17,994 nucleotides of DNA, from contig JBQMRR010000091.1 of assembly GCA_052174495.1 (NCBI GenBank), forward strand, positions 1-17,994, given 5' to 3'. Source of the stretch: Arsenophonus sp052174495. Lineage in GTDB: Bacteria > Pseudomonadota > Gammaproteobacteria > Enterobacterales > Enterobacteriaceae. The notes under the pieces were generated by a model. The model made no database searches, was not told the DNA's origin, and saw only the letters and a list, made by a program, of their open reading frames with translations. How positions within the stretch are numbered: position 1 is the first letter of the stretch; each line of letters begins with the position of its first letter. This document shows, in pieces, positions 17,293-17,994 of this stretch. Both the position numbers and the translations under genes were made by a program.

Positions 17293-17994
17293 ATGGTTGC
17301 AATTAGAAGCACTCATTTGACATCTACGAGAGAATTTACCATTGATAAATGGGTTGCTAATCTCAAACTTACCAATAATGACTCAGAAAAAAAGTTAATT
17401 GAACTTTGGCATTATTGCTATAGAAAAGTTCAGCGATATGAAAATCGTCAATTATTGCTTTGGCGTGGTATTGAGATGGGAGAAATCCTATCAACGTTAA
17501 GTATGGATCTTGATAGTCTGCGTGCAGCAATGCTATTTCCCTTAGTTGAAGCTAAAATCCTTACTGAAGAAATTATTAATATTGAGTTTGGTAAATCGAT
17601 TCATGCATTACTTAAAGGTCTAATGAAAATGAATGCCATTCGTCAATTAAACACTAGGCAATTAGGCGAAAAGAGTTCTATCCAGGTAGATATTATTCGT
17701 CAGACGTTGCTAGCTATGATGGAAGATTTTCGTTGTGTAGTAATTAAGATGGCAGAACGTATTGCTTATTTGCGTGAGGTAAGAGAACGCTCTGAAGATG
17801 AAAAAGTTTTAGCTGCAAAAGAGTGCATAAATATATATGCTCCTTTAGCTAATCGTTTAGGCATTGGGCAATTAAAATGGGAATTAGAAGATTTCTGTTT
17901 TCATTATTTATATCCGGATGAATATAAACAGATTGCTCAATTACTTCATGAACGTCGTATTGATCGTGAACGATATATTGATGATTTTGTTTTC
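17293..17994 (+). CDS. relA: RelA, (p)ppGpp synthetase I (5' part, runs off the window)
   Basis: RelA binds stalled ribosomes carrying uncharged tRNA and makes the alarmone (p)ppGpp from ATP and GTP or GDP. The visible 234 of about 744 residues are open throughout and align with E. coli RelA from the first Met: L-L-W-R-G-I-E-M then E-I-L-S-T-L-S-M-D, D-F-R-C-V-V-I-K-M-A-E-R-I-A, and Y-A-P-L-A-N-R-L-G-I-G-Q-L-K-W-E-L-E-D. This is the HD hydrolase-like domain. As in other RelA proteins, the metal-binding HDxxED is replaced (here M-L-F-P-L-V-E-A), so no hydrolase activity is expected. The synthetase, TGS and C-terminal regulatory domains lie outside the window, so integrity of the whole gene cannot be judged. 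It follows dead rlmD by 22 bases. In E. coli relA promoters lie inside rlmD, and that may be so here. Confidence 0.96.
   Translation, partial: MVAIRSTHLTSTREFTIDKWVANLKLTNNDSEKKLIELWHYCYRKVQRYENRQLLLWRGIEMGEILSTLSMDLDSLRAAMLFPLVEAKILTEEIINIEFGKSIHALLKGLMKMNAIRQLNTRQLGEKSSIQVDIIRQTLLAMMEDFRCVVIKMAERIAYLREVRERSEDEKVLAAKECINIYAPLANRLGIGQLKWELEDFCFHYLYPDEYKQIAQLLHERRIDRERYIDDFVF

Noticed and set aside
1..17994. Search for CRISPR arrays, defence systems, prophage genes, retrons or other new systems.
   Set aside because: No regularly spaced repeats, no linked intact accessory genes and no structured RNA beyond short hairpins were seen. The repeats present are decayed IS copies.

Overview
The window looks like part of the chromosome of a host-restricted enterobacterial symbiont (Enterobacterales) that is still undergoing reductive evolution. 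It is strongly AT-rich. Only four genes are intact or open: mrcB, erpA, mtnN and the first 234 codons of relA. Together they cover about 23% of the window. Almost everything between them is non-coding, and much of it can be read as dead genes once frameshifts and stop codons are allowed for. A Sodalis-like or Serratia symbiotica-like insect symbiont would fit, but the genus cannot be fixed from the sequence alone. All family comparisons here are from memory of E. coli proteins; no search was run.

Left part (1-3451): eroded thpR (minus), eroded N-terminal half of hrpB (plus), the 5' part of an insertion sequence (IS1595/ISXO2-like, minus) and a short sfsA remnant (minus), then mrcB. In E. coli the order is sfsA-thpR-hrpB-mrcB, so sfsA appears to have moved, probably in an IS-linked rearrangement.

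Centre (3452-9480): mrcB encodes PBP1B, the bifunctional peptidoglycan synthase. Then come a dead IS481-family transposase, erpA (Fe-S carrier) and the convergent mtnN (MTA/SAH nucleosidase), followed by dead dgt reading away from mtnN. This is the E. coli order mrcB...erpA...mtnN-dgt with the fhu, hemL, clcA, yadS and btuF genes missing.

Right part (9481-17994): two further IS1595-like copies in opposite orientation (about 9.9-10.9 kb and 13.95-14.84 kb) flank about 3 kb of unassigned eroded DNA. The second copy seems to sit inside another dead IS481-family element. After an extremely AT-rich stretch come dead rlmD and living relA, the order seen in E. coli.

The surviving genes serve basic needs: wall synthesis (mrcB), Fe-S protein maturation (erpA), removal of the toxic SAM by-products MTA and SAH (mtnN), and the stringent response (relA). 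The lost genes (a tRNA ligase-like RNA 2',3'-cyclic phosphodiesterase, a helicase, sfsA, a dGTPase, an rRNA methylase) are dispensable in related bacteria. I found no tRNA, rRNA, CRISPR array, prophage or evidence for a new functional system. The main interest lies in the record of genome decay and of IS-driven rearrangement.
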